Positions 51,839 to 62,330 of a stretch of DNA of 64,000 nucleotides are shown here, piece after piece (the stretch's first letter is position 1; each line of letters begins with the position of its first letter). The DNA is from Lucinisca nassula (Eukaryota; Mollusca; Bivalvia; Lucinida; Lucinidae), in NCBI GenBank assembly GCA_963580285.1, contig OY757010.1, forward strand, positions 61,030,406-61,094,405, read 5' to 3'. Below the pieces are notes generated by a model. It was not told the origin of the DNA. It did not search any database and saw nothing but the letters and a program-made list of their open reading frames with translations. Made by a program: the position numbers and the translations under genes.

Positions 51839-51841
51839 TAT

Positions 51842-52083
51842 TTAACCCTTAAGGTGTCAAGAAAAACTGTTCCTGAAAATGTTGTCTGCTATGCCGTCTG
51901 CTGCATCTTTTTGCAAACATGTCAAACATTTTTTTTTTGCACACAAGCAAACAGTGTGGGCCCTAATCAGACTGCTCCTCTAGGAGCAGTCTGATCTGGG
52001 CCCACACTGTTTGCTGGAATGACTTTTACAGTAACCAGCAGACAACAAAGCAGACAACAGTTGTGGTTGGCATCTTAAGGGTT
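51842..52083. mobile_element. Hairpin MITE with AACCCTTAAGGTG ends
   Basis: Ends AACCCTTAAGGTG and (inverted) AACCCTTAAGATGCC. Subterminal GTTGTCTGCTATGCCGTCTG with its inverse. Centre is the shared hairpin with HP-D-type loop CTGCTCCTCTAGGAGCAG. Confidence 0.75.
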
Positions 52084-52206
52084 TATTGACACATTTTCTA
52101 TCATGTTATGGAAGGAAGATAACTGTTGTCACTCTGACAGATGCTCCATAAATTGAAAACTTAAAAAATTACATCTACTCTTTATGTGATTGAGTTACCT
52201 CCCCTG

Positions 52207-52665
52207 ATTAATTGAAGCCTCGGTCTTTAGCAATTAAGCCTCATAGACTGGGTCTGTGGGTTTGATTCTGGGCTTTTCAAGACTTAAGGGTGGCCCTCGC
52301 CCATCGGGGCTTGAAGAAATATATGGGCTGCACGATGCTTCCACGCAGAGCTAAATCAGACCCGCACACGAGTACTGGTAAACTGCTTAGAGGATCTAAG
52401 CCTGCCCAGGCAAAGCGGTGCGAGTCGGACTGTCCATGCTTATAAACCCTATTGGTTTCATTGGGCGACAGGGCTTGAGATGTCATTTCATCTCAACGTC
52501 GGGTAAAAGTCCCACAAAATTGGAAGCAACGTCTCCAAAATGACCTTTACAGTGTTGACGGGGGCATTAAACATCAAATCACACAAACAAGACTGAAGGA
52601 AGAGCCTTTAAACCGTCTCCATATGACCATAGCTGGTCATTGTACATTAAAACTCAAACCATATA
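52207..52665 (+). mobile_element. tRNA-SINE split by a SINE-A copy (52285-52590)
   Basis: SINE halves GAAGCCTCGGTCTTTAGC .. GGGTTTGATTCTGGG and CTTTAAACCGTCTCCATATG match the SINE at 39,519. SINE-A between them is bounded by CAAGACTTAAGG and CAAGACTGAAGG. Confidence 0.85.
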
Positions 52666-52688
52666 CCAGCACTCATTCTGACCACTCT

Positions 52689-52929
52689 TAAGGGGAATGG
52701 GAACACCTGGCAGATTTTTCCGCCATTTTTCAAAGGGAGACAACTTTTGGGACTTCCTGTTCGCTTTTCTATAAGCCCTGTTCCACTGAAAAAGGGGTCA
52801 ACTCTTAGAGGAAAGAATTTGCTCCTCAGGAGCAAATTCTTTCCTTTAAGAGTTGACCCCTATTGACATGGGAGACAGAAATAATTTTGCAGGAGTTGCC
52901 TCCTCTGAAGATGTTCCCATTCCCCTTAA
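52689..52929. mobile_element. H-family MITE, near-complete
   Basis: TTAAGGGGAATGGGAACACC to GTTCCCATTCCCCTTAA. Palindrome of about 60 bases centred on GCTCCTCAGGAGC. It ends 45 bases before exon 12. Confidence 0.88.
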
Positions 52930-52974
52930 ATATGTCCTTCCATCGCTAATCCGGCCCATGTTTGTTTATTATAG

Positions 52975-53445
52975 GTGGTGAGAATGAAGGATGAAGACAG
53001 ATGGATTCCATTTGAACAGATAGAGGAGGAATGCAATAAATTGCGGAAACAGGCGGGTCAGCCACCGAGACAAAAATCGATCTTTGAAGGCTGGGATAGA
53101 CCGATTGACGAGTATCTCATCACCACCCTGAAAACCCACATTAGCAGATTCTTCCCGCGGGAAGATGCTGAGGAGCTGTTGTTTGGTGTGGGAATTCCCG
53201 ACCCTGAGGTCAGAGTTATCACAGCATATGCCAGGTCGTTAAAAATATGCTGTGACACGAGGCAGTTTAATGAGGAGACATATTTAGTCTTGTATGTACG
53301 GCAGGATATGCAGAAGCTGGTGCAAGCATTGAAAGCTAAGAATGGAGGACAGTGTGGGAAATACATTCTCGTACCGAAAAGTGATTTGCCAAGTTCAGAG
53401 GATCTTCGTCCATCCAAAGGCAAAAAGGCGCAGGATGCTAGTTGA
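52975..53445 (+). CDS. Exon 12: C-terminal R3H-like domain and stop
   Basis: Acceptor TTTATTATAG, phase 0, 156 codons and stop TGA at 53443. It reads VVRMKDEDRWIPFEQIEEEC, then a conserved-looking core with RPIDEYLITTLKTHISRFF, EELLFGVGIPDPEVRVITAY, ARSLKICCDTRQFNEETYLV and LYVRQD, ending in a basic Lys-rich tail. The pattern of a hydrophobic LxFG, PxxR, IxxxARSLxL and a Y-L-V-L strand resembles R3H domains such as that at the NKRF C-terminus. The His of the R-x3-H motif is not present (RVITA), so it is at best a degenerate R3H. Highest codon bias and cleanest ORF in the window. Confidence 0.88.
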   Translation: MVRMKDEDRWIPFEQIEEECNKLRKQAGQPPRQKSIFEGWDRPIDEYLITTLKTHISRFFPREDAEELLFGVGIPDPEVRVITAYARSLKICCDTRQFNEETYLVLYVRQDMQKLVQALKAKNGGQCGKYILVPKSDLPSSEDLRPSKGKKAQDAS

Positions 53446-53757
53446 ATCAGAAAGGCAGAAGCTGAAGGTCCAGATTGTTGACAGTCAGCCGTCTATATAC
53501 TGAAATTCGGATTAACATATGAAGTCGTTGATAAGCAGTGGATAACGTCGTGTAATAAAAGTCGTATGGCCACACGTTGACCGGATTAGGTAACATCATG
53601 ACGACATCCATTTCAACCATGCATTTTTTGTGGAAAATTTGTGAAATTTAAAGGCGACAGAATCCAATTTATAGTGGTCATATGATAAACAGAATCTTAC
53701 ACTCGTGGTCATTTTGAAATGACAATTCGTGTAAGATACTCTAATTATGACAAAACA
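53446..53757 (+). other. 3' UTR and candidate polyadenylation signal
   Basis: Unique sequence after the stop codon. AATAAA at 53554-53559 is the first canonical polyadenylation signal downstream, 109 bases after the stop. The next recognisable repeat begins at 53758. No other gene was seen here. Confidence 0.5.
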
Positions 53758-53955
53758 GGTTACAGTAAAATTCCTATATTAAGACCACCTTAAGGACTGT
53801 TCAAAAGTGGTCTTTAAGACCACTTTTGAATGGTCCAAAAGGTGGTCTGACCAGACAACAATGTGTGCAGAAAATACAAGGAAAGAAAAACTGAAACTTT
53901 CTAAATAAGCTTTTTAAAGTAGAATTAGTCTCAATTTTTGGTGGTCTTCCTGTAT
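53758..53955. mobile_element. L element (Tc1/mariner-like MITE)
   Basis: GTTACAGTAAAATTCC to TGGTCTTCCTGTATAATGGC. Palindrome AAAAGTGGTCTTTAAGACCA. Confidence 0.75.
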
Positions 53956-54008
53956 AATGGCAATTGCAGTGGAGCAAATTCTTAGGTTTATATGAGGCAA
54001 TACAGATT

Positions 54009-54203
54009 TTAACCCTTGTCCAGCTGAATATTTTAATCTGCCACACCCACTACCAACTATCAACCAATCAGATTACTTGATGCAAATTATTGCAACAAAT
54101 TCACAATCTGAATGGCAGACATTGTAGATCCTGATCAGATGGCTTAGAAGCCATCTGATCTGGATCTTCATTGTTTGGAAAATAAAGCATATCCGGGCTT
54201 TAA
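54009..54203. mobile_element. TTAA-1 MITE, right end lost
   Basis: TTAACCCTTGTCCAGCTGAA, hairpin GATGGCTTAGAAGCCATC, then TTTGGAAAATAAAGCATATC. Confidence 0.78.
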
Positions 54204-54679
54204 AAGAATATTTCAGGCCAGGAAAAATCCCTTAGTCATGCAGGATGAGCAAAATTTTCAAGAATTTTCCAGTCCTGATATTGCATTTAGTACTTAAGAA
54301 GAAACAAATTGGTGGAAAATTGTCAGAAATGCCTCTGTGAGGTTATTCTAACTAATGTCCAGAAAAGCTGATTCTTGGAGTGATACGGGAAAAGTATAAT
54401 GTTTTTAAGCAAGTAACCTCATATTGGCCCTGTAGGCTGTTACAGGTCCAAGGTCTGTATGTTAATAAGAAAAATATCATAAATTTTCTTCAGAAAGTCA
54501 ACCGTTTTGGAGAATGAAAAAGCACATTGTCAGACAGATGTGTTATCGAAATGGATAATGGCCATCTGTAATTCCTGATTGGCACTTTAAGTCTTCAATT
54601 GGTTCGTGAAGCATTTATGAAAGAACAGTTAGTTGACTTTCACCTTTATATACTGATTTTGGGAGTTTCAAAAACTGAC
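54204..54679. other. Unassigned intergenic sequence
   Basis: A remnant of G (AAATGCCTCTGTGAGGTTAT) at about 54326-54350. No gene. Confidence 0.3.
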
Positions 54680-54921
54680 TTAAGGAGAACGGGAACACCT
54701 TCAGGTGAGGCAACTCCTGCAAAAGTATTTTTGTCTCCCATGTCAATAGGGGTCAACTCTTAAAGGAAAGAATTTGCTCCTAAGGAGCAAATTCTTTCCT
54801 TTAAGAGTAGACCCCTTTTTCAGTGGGACAGGGCTTAAGAAAAGCAAACAGTAAGTTTTTTAATTTGTCTCCCTTTGAAAAAATGGCAGAAAAATCTGCC
54901 AGGTGTTCCAATTCCCCTTAA
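54680..54921. mobile_element. H-family MITE
   Basis: TTAAGGAGAACGGGAACACC to CCAATTCCCCTTAA. Palindrome AATTTGCTCCTAAGGAGCAA. Confidence 0.85.
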
Positions 54922-54942
54922 GTTTTTACCTAATTGTTCGGT

Positions 54943-55130
54943 TGCCTCAACTCTTGACCATACTTGTTCTAAAACTTGAACAAACACAATTTTCTACCTG
55001 CTGGTTTGTCTAAAAACAGCTGGATAGTAGCAAATAGTGTAGACCCTGATATGACGCCGCATTCTGCGGCATCTCATCTGTGTCTACACTATTTGCTTAG
55101 ACCTACCTGTCTGTTGCAATACATACTGTA
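54943..55130 (-). mobile_element. HP-E MITE, reverse
   Basis: CATACTTGTTCTAAAACTTG, hairpin GACGCCGCATTCTGCGGC, CTTAGACCTACCTGTCTG. Confidence 0.78.
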
Positions 55131-55548
55131 AATACAGTAGTCTTAATCTTGATCTATTTTAATTCCATTTTATTTTGTCCACTTCTCCAAATTTTCAATG
55201 GCGTTTATGAAGCGTGTATGAAAGTACAGTTGAAAGTAAAGATGGGTTCAATGGGCAAGAAGCATGTTTCATCATTTTCATGTATTCTCATCATTTCATA
55301 AAGCAGACCCCATATTTTAAAGCCATTTATCATGATTTATGTCATTTTCATCACAAAATTCCCATAGATCTGCAATTATGCAGCATTTTACGCCATTTTG
55401 CCTATGACAAGCAAAAGAGGGGCTTTATGCATGCGGGTCCAGCAAACACCAAGATTGGCCTGGGCATCTTAATAATCTGATCAGCATCCTCACTGTGCAC
55501 TATTTATTGCATGTTGACCTTGTGTTAGGGAAGTCCGTGGGTAAGGAG
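55131..55548. other. Unassigned; ORF 55214-55480 not supported
   Basis: The 88-residue frame is His/Phe-rich, matches no family I recognise and lacks splice or repeat context. Confidence 0.3.
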
Positions 55549-55793
55549 GCTGATGATTACAAAAACATGCCTATACAAATGCATGGGAAATTTTATCCCC
55601 GGAAAATTTTAAGACAAAACTTGTTATATTTTTCTTATTCCTGCTAAAAATTTAGATTGTGGGTACACGTTAGAACCGCCTTTAGAGCAGGAATTAGAAA
55701 AATAAGGTTTACCCCTGCAAACCCCAGTTTTACTATATAAAAGTGAGGTTCAAGGGGGTCAAAATTATATAGCCGTGTTTTCGTGATGTTTTG
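55549..55793. mobile_element. G-family MITE
   Basis: GATTACAAAAACATGCCTAT to AGCCGTGTTTTCGTGATG. The palindrome is deleted to AGAACCGCC. Confidence 0.75.
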
Positions 55794-55867
55794 TTCTGGC
55801 AGAGCCCATATTCTGGAAGGCCTCTTTTAGCTTATTGCAGCCAATGTATTGTCCACTTACTGTATCT

Positions 55868-56296
55868 CCCTTAAGTATTGGGACACCTCAACTTTTTACC
55901 GTACTTGTTCTTAAATTTAAGGGGAATGGGAACCTGTCAGATTTTGCCGCCATTTTTCGAAGGGAGACAACTTTCCGAACTTCCTGTTCGCTTTTCTGTA
56001 AGCTCTGTCCCACTGAATTAGGGGTCTACTCTTAAAGGAAAGAATTTCTCCTTAGGAGCAAATTCTTTCCTTTAAGAGTTGACCCCTATCGAGATGGGAG
56101 ACAAAAATACTTTTGCAGGAGTTGCCTCCCCTGAAGGTGTTCCCATTCCCCTTAAACAAGTACAATTTACTACCCAGAGTTGTGTCTAAAATAGCTGGAT
56201 GAGTGGCAAACAGTGTAGATCCAGATGAGATGTTACATTCTGTGGCATCTCATCTGGGTCTACACTGTTTGCTCAGCCTTGTCTGTCCAAATACAA
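55868..56296 (-). mobile_element. HP-E MITE (reverse) split by an H-family MITE (55917-56155)
   Basis: HP-E: AAGTATTGGGACACCTCAAC and, after H, AAGTACAATTTACTACCCAG with hairpin GATGTTACATTCTGTGGCAT. H: TTAAGGGGAATGGGAACC to CCCATTCCCCTTAA. Confidence 0.8.
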
Positions 56297-56530
56297 CAGG
56301 GGCCAGTTGTTCACAACCAAAGACGTCGTTAGTTATCATATCATTAAAACTTTGATCATTTATTATGGCAAATATGCTAAAATTTTTGCTGAAAAAATGT
56401 CAGCAGCCTATGCATCTGCTAAAACTGCTCACATTTTTTCAGCAAAAATACCAAAATTTTTGATATTGTACTGGCTAGAACAGTTAACAAGTTGACCACT
56501 AACGAGCTCGTTAAGCTAACTTTGCTTCCA
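56297..56530. mobile_element. K element
   Basis: GGGGCCAGTTGTTCACAACC to GCTCGTTAAGCTAACTTTGC. The right end is diverged. Confidence 0.78.
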
Positions 56531-56561
56531 GGTAAATACAGTAGTACGAAATTTGTGTTGT

Positions 56562-56857
56562 TTGTTTGTTTGATTTGAGGTTTAACATCCCCGTCAACAC
56601 TGTAAAGGTCATTTTAGAGACGTTGCTTCCAATTTTGTGCGACTTTTACCCGACATTGAGATGAAATGACATCTCAAGCCCTGTTGCCCAATGAAACCAA
56701 TAGGGTCTATAAGCATAGACGGTCGGAGTCATGCGCACCGCTTTGCCTGGGCAGGCTTAGATCCTCTAAGCGGTTTACCAGTACTCGTGTGTGGGTCGGA
56801 TTCAGCTCTGCGTGGAAGCACCATGCAGCCCATATATTTCTTCAAGCCCTGATGGTC
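56562..56857 (-). mobile_element. SINE-A copy, reverse, with 15-base target duplication
   Basis: CGAAATTTGTGTTGT at about 56549-56562 and 56857-56871. Begins with the inverted CAAA tail. Confidence 0.87.
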
Positions 56858-57115
56858 GAAATTTGTGTTGTAAAAGCTTGTTTAAAAATCATGTAGATAT
56901 TTTCTTCCTTTGCATTTCAAAAATACCATCATCACATTAACAAGTCCATGTAATGAATACCCCATGTAATGAATACCCCACTTAATAAATAGATCAGTGG
57001 GGTTTACAAAGGTATTTATAAATTCCATATTCTTGCTAAAAAAACATACATTGTGGGTACTCTGTAGAATTGCCTCAATGAGGAGCAGTTCTTACTAACA
57101 CCAACAATCAATGCT
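56858..57115. mobile_element. G-family remnant
   Basis: TAACAAGTCCATGTAATGAA, TGGGGTTTACAAAGGTAT and AATTGCCTCAATGAGGAG. Confidence 0.5.
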
Positions 57116-57346
57116 TTAACCCATTGTATACTTGTGGACTCTTCCATTGCTATATGTTAGACAAGCCCATTTGTCATTTAAGGGGTGTCAGGCATATTTT
57201 GTCATTTTTATTCTAGTTTTTGATGGAACATTCTGTTAGCAAATAGTGCGAGCTCTGATCAGACGCCGCGTTCTGCGGCGTCTGAACTGGGACTGCACTG
57301 TTTGCCAAGGTACCCCTTTAGGGGTTTCCCCCATGCAATGGGTTAA
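57116..57346. mobile_element. TTAA-3 MITE
   Basis: TTAACCCATTGTATACTTGT to CATGCAATGGGTTAA. Hairpin GACGCCGCGTTCTGCGGC. Confidence 0.85.
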
Positions 57347-57431
57347 AAAAAATTAGAAAAGATCATAAAAAAGCTGTCAGTTTTACAGCCTTGAAAGAAA
57401 GCATTGTAGTATATGGATGTGCTTACATAAT

Positions 57432-58062
57432 ACAGGACCCATTTGGTCGAAACTAGCTAAGTAGTTAGTACTAACTTTAAAGCAGTTAGTTGACACATCT
57501 TTAAATTGTTCATCATCTAATCCATTGTATGTGGGAAACCCCTAAAAGGGTACATTGGCAAACAGTGCAGGTCCAGATCAGACGCCGCAGAACGCGGCGT
57601 CTGATCAGAGCCTGCACTATTTGTCAACAGAATTTTTCTCAAAAATAGAATAAAAATAAAAATAAATAGACCTGACACCCCTTATATGACAAATGGACTT
57701 GTCCAATATATAGCAATGAAAGAGTCCACTAGCATACAATGGGATTAATAGGACAAATACGCAGATATATTGACTGAAAAATAGAACGACACTGTATAAG
57801 ATATACATTACTTGGTAGAACAGTTAATGTTTTTGCCTTTAACGGATCGTTAAGCTAATGATGCTTTTAACCCTTATCTTGCTGTTCACGACAACCCCTA
57901 TCTTTGCAAACAGTGTAGATCCAGGATCTACACTGTTTGGCATTCAGTTAATGAATTTGTAGCAATAAATTACATCAAGTAATTTGATTGGTTGATAGAC
58001 AGAAATGGGTGTGATTTAAATGAATATTCAGCAAGATAAGGGTTAACAACTGGACCCAGATC
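57432..58062. mobile_element. K element with nested TTAA-3 and TTAA-1
   Basis: K: GACCCATTTGGTCGAAACTA to AACAACTGGACCC. TTAA-3 at 57519-57748 (ATCCATTGTATGTGGG to TACAATGGGATTAA) and TTAA-1 at 57867-58046 with TTAA at both borders interrupt it. Confidence 0.82.
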
Positions 58063-58328
58063 TTTATTTTGCATAAAGAATATACAACAGGATTTCATGT
58101 TGCATATGCAATTTACGAAAAACACACTGAAGCTGTATTCATCATTTTCACTCACACAAACAAGACTTCAGTGCCATTTTTTAGATTTCTTTTTATTTCA
58201 TTTCATTTTCATACAACAGTATAAATATTTTAGCAGCTTTCAAAATGTGTTCATCTTCGAATATATATACAGCAGAACCTTTATGATTCAAACTGATGTA
58301 TCAAAATGCTGAGAAATTCAATGTGACT
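58063..58328. other. Unassigned AT-rich sequence
   Basis: Nothing recognised. Confidence 0.25.
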
Positions 58329-59021
58329 GTAACCCATTCAGTACCAGAAACCCCTAAAGGGGTACCTTGGCAAACAGTGCAGGCCCAGATCAGATGCCGC
58401 CGCAGAACGCGGCGTCTGATCAGGGCCTACACTTTTTGCAAAAAGTTAAGCCATTTCCCGAATCAATTTTGAAGAAAATACAACCTGACAGCCCTTAATT
58501 TCGAAATGAACTCCTGTTATATATAAGGTAGAAGATTCCATTTGGTACAAAAAGGGTAAATCCTTATCCTGCTGAACATGACAGCTCTCCCTCTGCAAAC
58601 AATGTAGATACAGATCAGATGGCTTCTTCAGAAACCATCTGATCCGGAATGACTTCTTCAGAAGCCATCTGATCTGGAACTACATTGTTTGTCATGCAGT
58701 TAGTGAATTGAACAAATGCATTTTATCTACTAATTTGATTGGTTTAGAGTCAGAAATGGGTGTGGCTCAGTTAATTTGTTCAGCAGGATAAGGCACATTG
58801 AGTATCAGAAACCCCAAAACGGGTACCCTGGCAAACAGTGCAGGCCCCCCAGATCAGACGCCGCAAAATGCGGTGTCTGATCAGGGCCTACACTGTTTGC
58901 AAAATTTTCAGCCAATTTCCAAATAATTGTTGAAGAAAACACAACCTGACACCCCTAAATTTTGAAATGGACTCCTGCTATATATGAGGAGGAAGATTCC
59001 ATTTGGTACAAAAAGGGTTAA
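58329..59021. mobile_element. Cluster: TTAA-2, TTAA-1, TTAA-2 end to end
   Basis: TTAA-2 at 58329-58557 (hairpin GCCGCCGCAGAACGCGGCG), TTAA-1 at 58556-58793 (hairpin with a duplicated GACTTCTTCAGAAGCC), TTAA-2 at 58793-59021 (ends ACAAAAAGGGTTAA). Borders touch or overlap within a few bases. Confidence 0.8.
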
Positions 59022-59104
59022 TCATGCAAATTGATACACCATATTTACCTTGATAAGTGAACAGTGCACTTGGACATGCGATAAACCTCACTATAATGAC
59101 ACTG

Positions 59105-59372
59105 TGGTACCCCAGCCCATCAGGGCTTGAAGAAATGGACTGGGCTGACATGTGCTTCCCCGCAGATCTGAAGCCGAAGGCACATGAGTACTACTGGGTA
59201 CACAGGCAAAGTGGTGAGAGTCCACGCACATGGTTTCATTGGGTGGCAGGGCTTGATATGTCATTTCATCTCAATGCTGGGTAAATGTCCAACAAAATTG
59301 GAAGTGTCTCCGAAATGGCCTAAATAGTGTTGATGGGGATGTAAAACCTCAGTTCAAACAAACAAGGAAATA
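59105..59372 (+). mobile_element. SINE-A copy, diverged
   Basis: CCCCAGCCCATCAGGGCTTG to CTCAGTTCAAACAAACAAGG, with ATAATGACAC on both sides. Confidence 0.78.
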
Positions 59373-59532
59373 ATGACACGGTCAGTGCACCTAATTCATA
59401 GCTCCAGCTGAGACAAATTAATGGATATCTACAAGAATTTTGTATTCTACATACAAAAATGTTGTGGATTGTTAAAATTGCCTTGGCAAAGTTTTTCTTG
59501 AAATGTGCACACCATAATTATTTTTGGAGTAA
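59373..59532. other. Unassigned sequence
   Basis: Nothing recognised. Confidence 0.25.
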
Positions 59533-59745
59533 TTAACCCATTTAGTACCAGAAACCCAAAACTGATACCCGGGCAAACAGTGCAGGCCCATATCAGACGC
59601 CGCAGAACGCCTCCACTGTTTGCTAAAAGTTCGGTCATTTTTCAAATAGATTTTGAAGAAAACAACCTGACACTCCTAAATTTTGAAATGGACTCCTACT
59701 ATATATATATAAGGAGGAAGATTCCATTTGGTACAAAAAAGGTAA
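59533..59745. mobile_element. TTAA-2 MITE, hairpin arm deleted
   Basis: TTAACCCATTTAGTACCAGA to TTTGGTACAAAAAAGG. Confidence 0.8.
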
Positions 59746-59987
59746 AATATGGAAAGATTCTCGCAAATAATGGGCCTGCTCTGGTAGCACAAAACAGGGG
59801 GCCAATAGCAGGCTGAGAGTGATGCTACGTTGACAAGTATTACTGTCGGACTGAGGTTGGTTCAGCAATCTTTGCTGGCTGGGGCTCTTCCTAATTCCTT
59901 CAGCAGTTGACCTACATTGAAAAGGGAAGTAAATATTTCTTAAAGGATTTGAGTCTCATAAAAGAGTATCTGTTCCCTTAACCCTTG
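59746..59987. other. Unassigned sequence
   Basis: Nothing recognised. Confidence 0.25.
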
Positions 59988-60190
59988 TCCTGCTGAATAT
60001 TCATATATGCCACACCCACTACCGATTATCAACCAATCAGATTACTTGATGCAAATTATTGCAACAAATTCATAAACTGAATGGAAAACAATGTAGATCC
60101 TGATCAGATGGCTTCTTCAGAAGCCATCTGATCTGGATCGTCATTGTTTGAAAGATAAGGCATATCCAGGATCAGCAGGACAAGGGTTAA
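59988..60190. mobile_element. TTAA-1 MITE, near-complete
   Basis: TTAACCCTTGTCCTGCTGAA to CAGCAGGACAAGGGTTAA. Hairpin GATGGCTTCTTCAGAAGCCA. Best single copy to define the family. Confidence 0.9.
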
Positions 60191-60719
60191 AAGACATCAT
60201 GGCAGTCATACATGTTTTGTAGTTTTTGTAACAGGAGGTAGCTGTGTTGTATTTTGTCCGAGAAAAAATAAAGACTTTTTAATTGATACATGTTATGTGT
60301 TGTGTTTTCTGCTTGAAGGAGAGTATTCAATTTACAAGGGTAGGTTGAAGTTTTGGGGCTGCATTTCACAAGTATTTGTGTTCTTTTTTATTCCCCGCCA
60401 TAAAAGTGGTTGGGTATTACTTTATACCCCCAGCATTTTGAATGTCTGTCTGCCTGTCTTGACAAATGTATACTTTAGTGTCAATTTCCAAGTACAGTTT
60501 GTACTCCTGTGTTTAATATGCCCCCAACTTTGAAGAAGTTGGAGTGGCATTTTTGTTCTGGGGCATTTCTCCATTTGTTTGCCTGTCCACCCATTACGAT
60601 TTTTGACGCATAGCATAACGTTAGAGCCATGTATGCTAGGGTTTTGAAATTTCATATATGGATTCTTCATGAACAAATAGCTGACGTATTTATGTTTCCC
60701 CTGAATTTTTTTTTTTTCG
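60191..60719. other. Unassigned, with inverted-repeat fragments
   Basis: CCCCGCCATAAAAGTGG (60394) and GCCCCCAACTTTGAAGAAGT (60510) resemble Helentron-like end hairpins. GGGTTTTGAAATTTCATATA links to 18,670. No gene. Confidence 0.35.
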
Positions 60720-62330
60720 GAGAGACATATTGTTTTTCCCCCGGCGTCTGTCTGTCCGTCTGTCACAAATCTATAACTTGAAAACCGTTAAAGCTATCTT
60801 CACGAAACTTGATATAAGTATTAATCAATATCAGACGACGTGCAGAGCGCAAGAACTATAACTCTCGCTTTTATACTTTTTGAGTAATCTCCCTTGGAAG
60901 TTTGTCGGGATGTATGTATGGGCAAATCGTGTCCGGTCAATAACTTTCTTATGTTTAGATGGATTTTGAAATAACTTGGCAGAAATATTAACCACCATGA
61001 GACGATGTCCGGCGCGCATGACGCAGGTCAGTACCTGGAAGGTCAAGGTCATACTTAGAGGTCAAAGGTAAATAAGGAACCTTTTTTGTGTTTTGTCAAT
61101 AGCTTTCTTATTTTTAGATAGAATTTGAAATTACTTTGCAGAAATGTTAACTACCATGAGACAATGTGTCGCACGTATGATTCAGGTTGGTACCTCAAAG
61201 GTCAAGGTCATACATAGAGGTCAAAGGTAAAAAAAGGGGCCTTTCTTTCGTGTTTGGTCAATAACTTACTTATTTTTAGATGGATTTTGAAATTACTTGA
61301 CAGAAATGTTAATTACCATGAGACGATGTGTTGTGCGCATGACCCAGTTTGGTACCTCAAAGGTCAAGGTCATACGTAGAGGTCAAAGATAAAAAAGGGA
61401 CCTTTTTTGTGTTCGGTCAATAACTTCCTGATTTTTAGATGGATTTTGAATTTACTTGGCAGAAATATTAACCATCATGAGAGGATGTGTTGTTTGCATG
61501 ACCCAGGTTGGTACCTCAAAGGTCAAGGTCATACTTGGAGATCAAAGTTCAAAAAAGGGGCCTTTGTCGTGTTTGGTCAATAACTTTCTTATTTGTAGAT
61601 GGATTTTGAAATTACATGGCAGAAATGTTAACCACAATGAGACGATGTGTCTCTTGCATGACCCATGTTGGTACCTCAAAGGTCAAGGTCAAACTAAGAG
61701 GTCAAAGGTAAAAAAGGGGCCTTTTTAAGTGTTCAGTCAATAACTTTCTTATTCCTGGATGGATTGTGAAATTACTTGGCAGAAATGTTAACCATCGAGA
61801 CGATGTGTTTCGCACTAGACCCAGGTCGGTACCTCCAAGGTCAAAGGTCATACTAAGGGGTCAAAGGTAAAAAAAGTCTTTTTTGTGTCCACTGTCCAGT
61901 CAATAACTTTTTTATTTCTGGATGGACTTTTTAAAGTAACCTTGCAGAAATTATCACCTTCATTAGACAATGAGTCGTGTGCAAGACCAAGGTCAATACC
62001 TCCAATGTCAAGGTCATACCTAGAGGTCAAAGGTCAAAAAAGGGGCCTTTTTGTGTACAGTCCATAACTTTTTTATTCTTTGATGGATTATGAAATTACT
62101 TGGTAGAAATGAGATGATGTGTTGTACCTCAAAGGTCAAGGCCATACTTAGAGGTCAAAGGTGAAAAAGGGCTTTTTTTGTTTGCGGTCAATAACTTTCT
62201 TATTTCTCTCTGAACTTTTTAAAGTTATTTTGCAGAAATGTGTTGCACACAAGACCCAGGTCAATACCTCCAATGTCAAGGTCATACTTAGAGGTCAAAA
62301 AGGGGGAGACATCTGTGTTTTTGTAGAAAA
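60720..62330. repeat. Tandem array, unit about 160 bases, nine units
   Basis: Units start near 60941, 61099, 61261, 61421, 61580, 61741, 61904, 62064 and 62190. Each contains GTCAATAACTTTCTTATTTT, TTGGCAGAAATGTTAACC and CAAAGGTCAAGGTCATACTT. ORFs within (for example 61456-61728) do not persist between units, so it is not coding. Confidence 0.87.

Larger units (their letters stand above)
19899..53559 (+). other. Gene span: NKRF-like RGG/dsRNA-binding-repeat protein, 12 coding exons
   Basis: The only host gene supported in the window. Twelve exons were joined by hand and intron phases agree at every junction except those around exon 7. The product would be about 995 residues: RGG-rich region (about 1-307), four dsRBD-like repeats (about 316-400, 465-550, 600-690, 760-833) and an R3H-like C-terminus (about 870-960). 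The repeats share a pattern with vertebrate NF-kappa-B-repressing factor, in which an LxSExIAEAxG-type strand is followed by a basic KK and an Ala-rich helix ending ALxxL. NKRF-family proteins bind RNA and the XRN2 nuclease in the nucleus and nucleolus. That function is inferred from family resemblance only, and I see no G-patch here. The span starts at the first recognised exon and ends at a candidate AATAAA. Other dsRNA-binding families remain possible. Confidence 0.8.

Noticed and set aside
55214..55480. 88-residue ORF downstream of the gene
   Set aside because: No family resemblance; partial likeness to 38,540 (TTTTACGCCAYTTTGC) is too short to support a shared exon.
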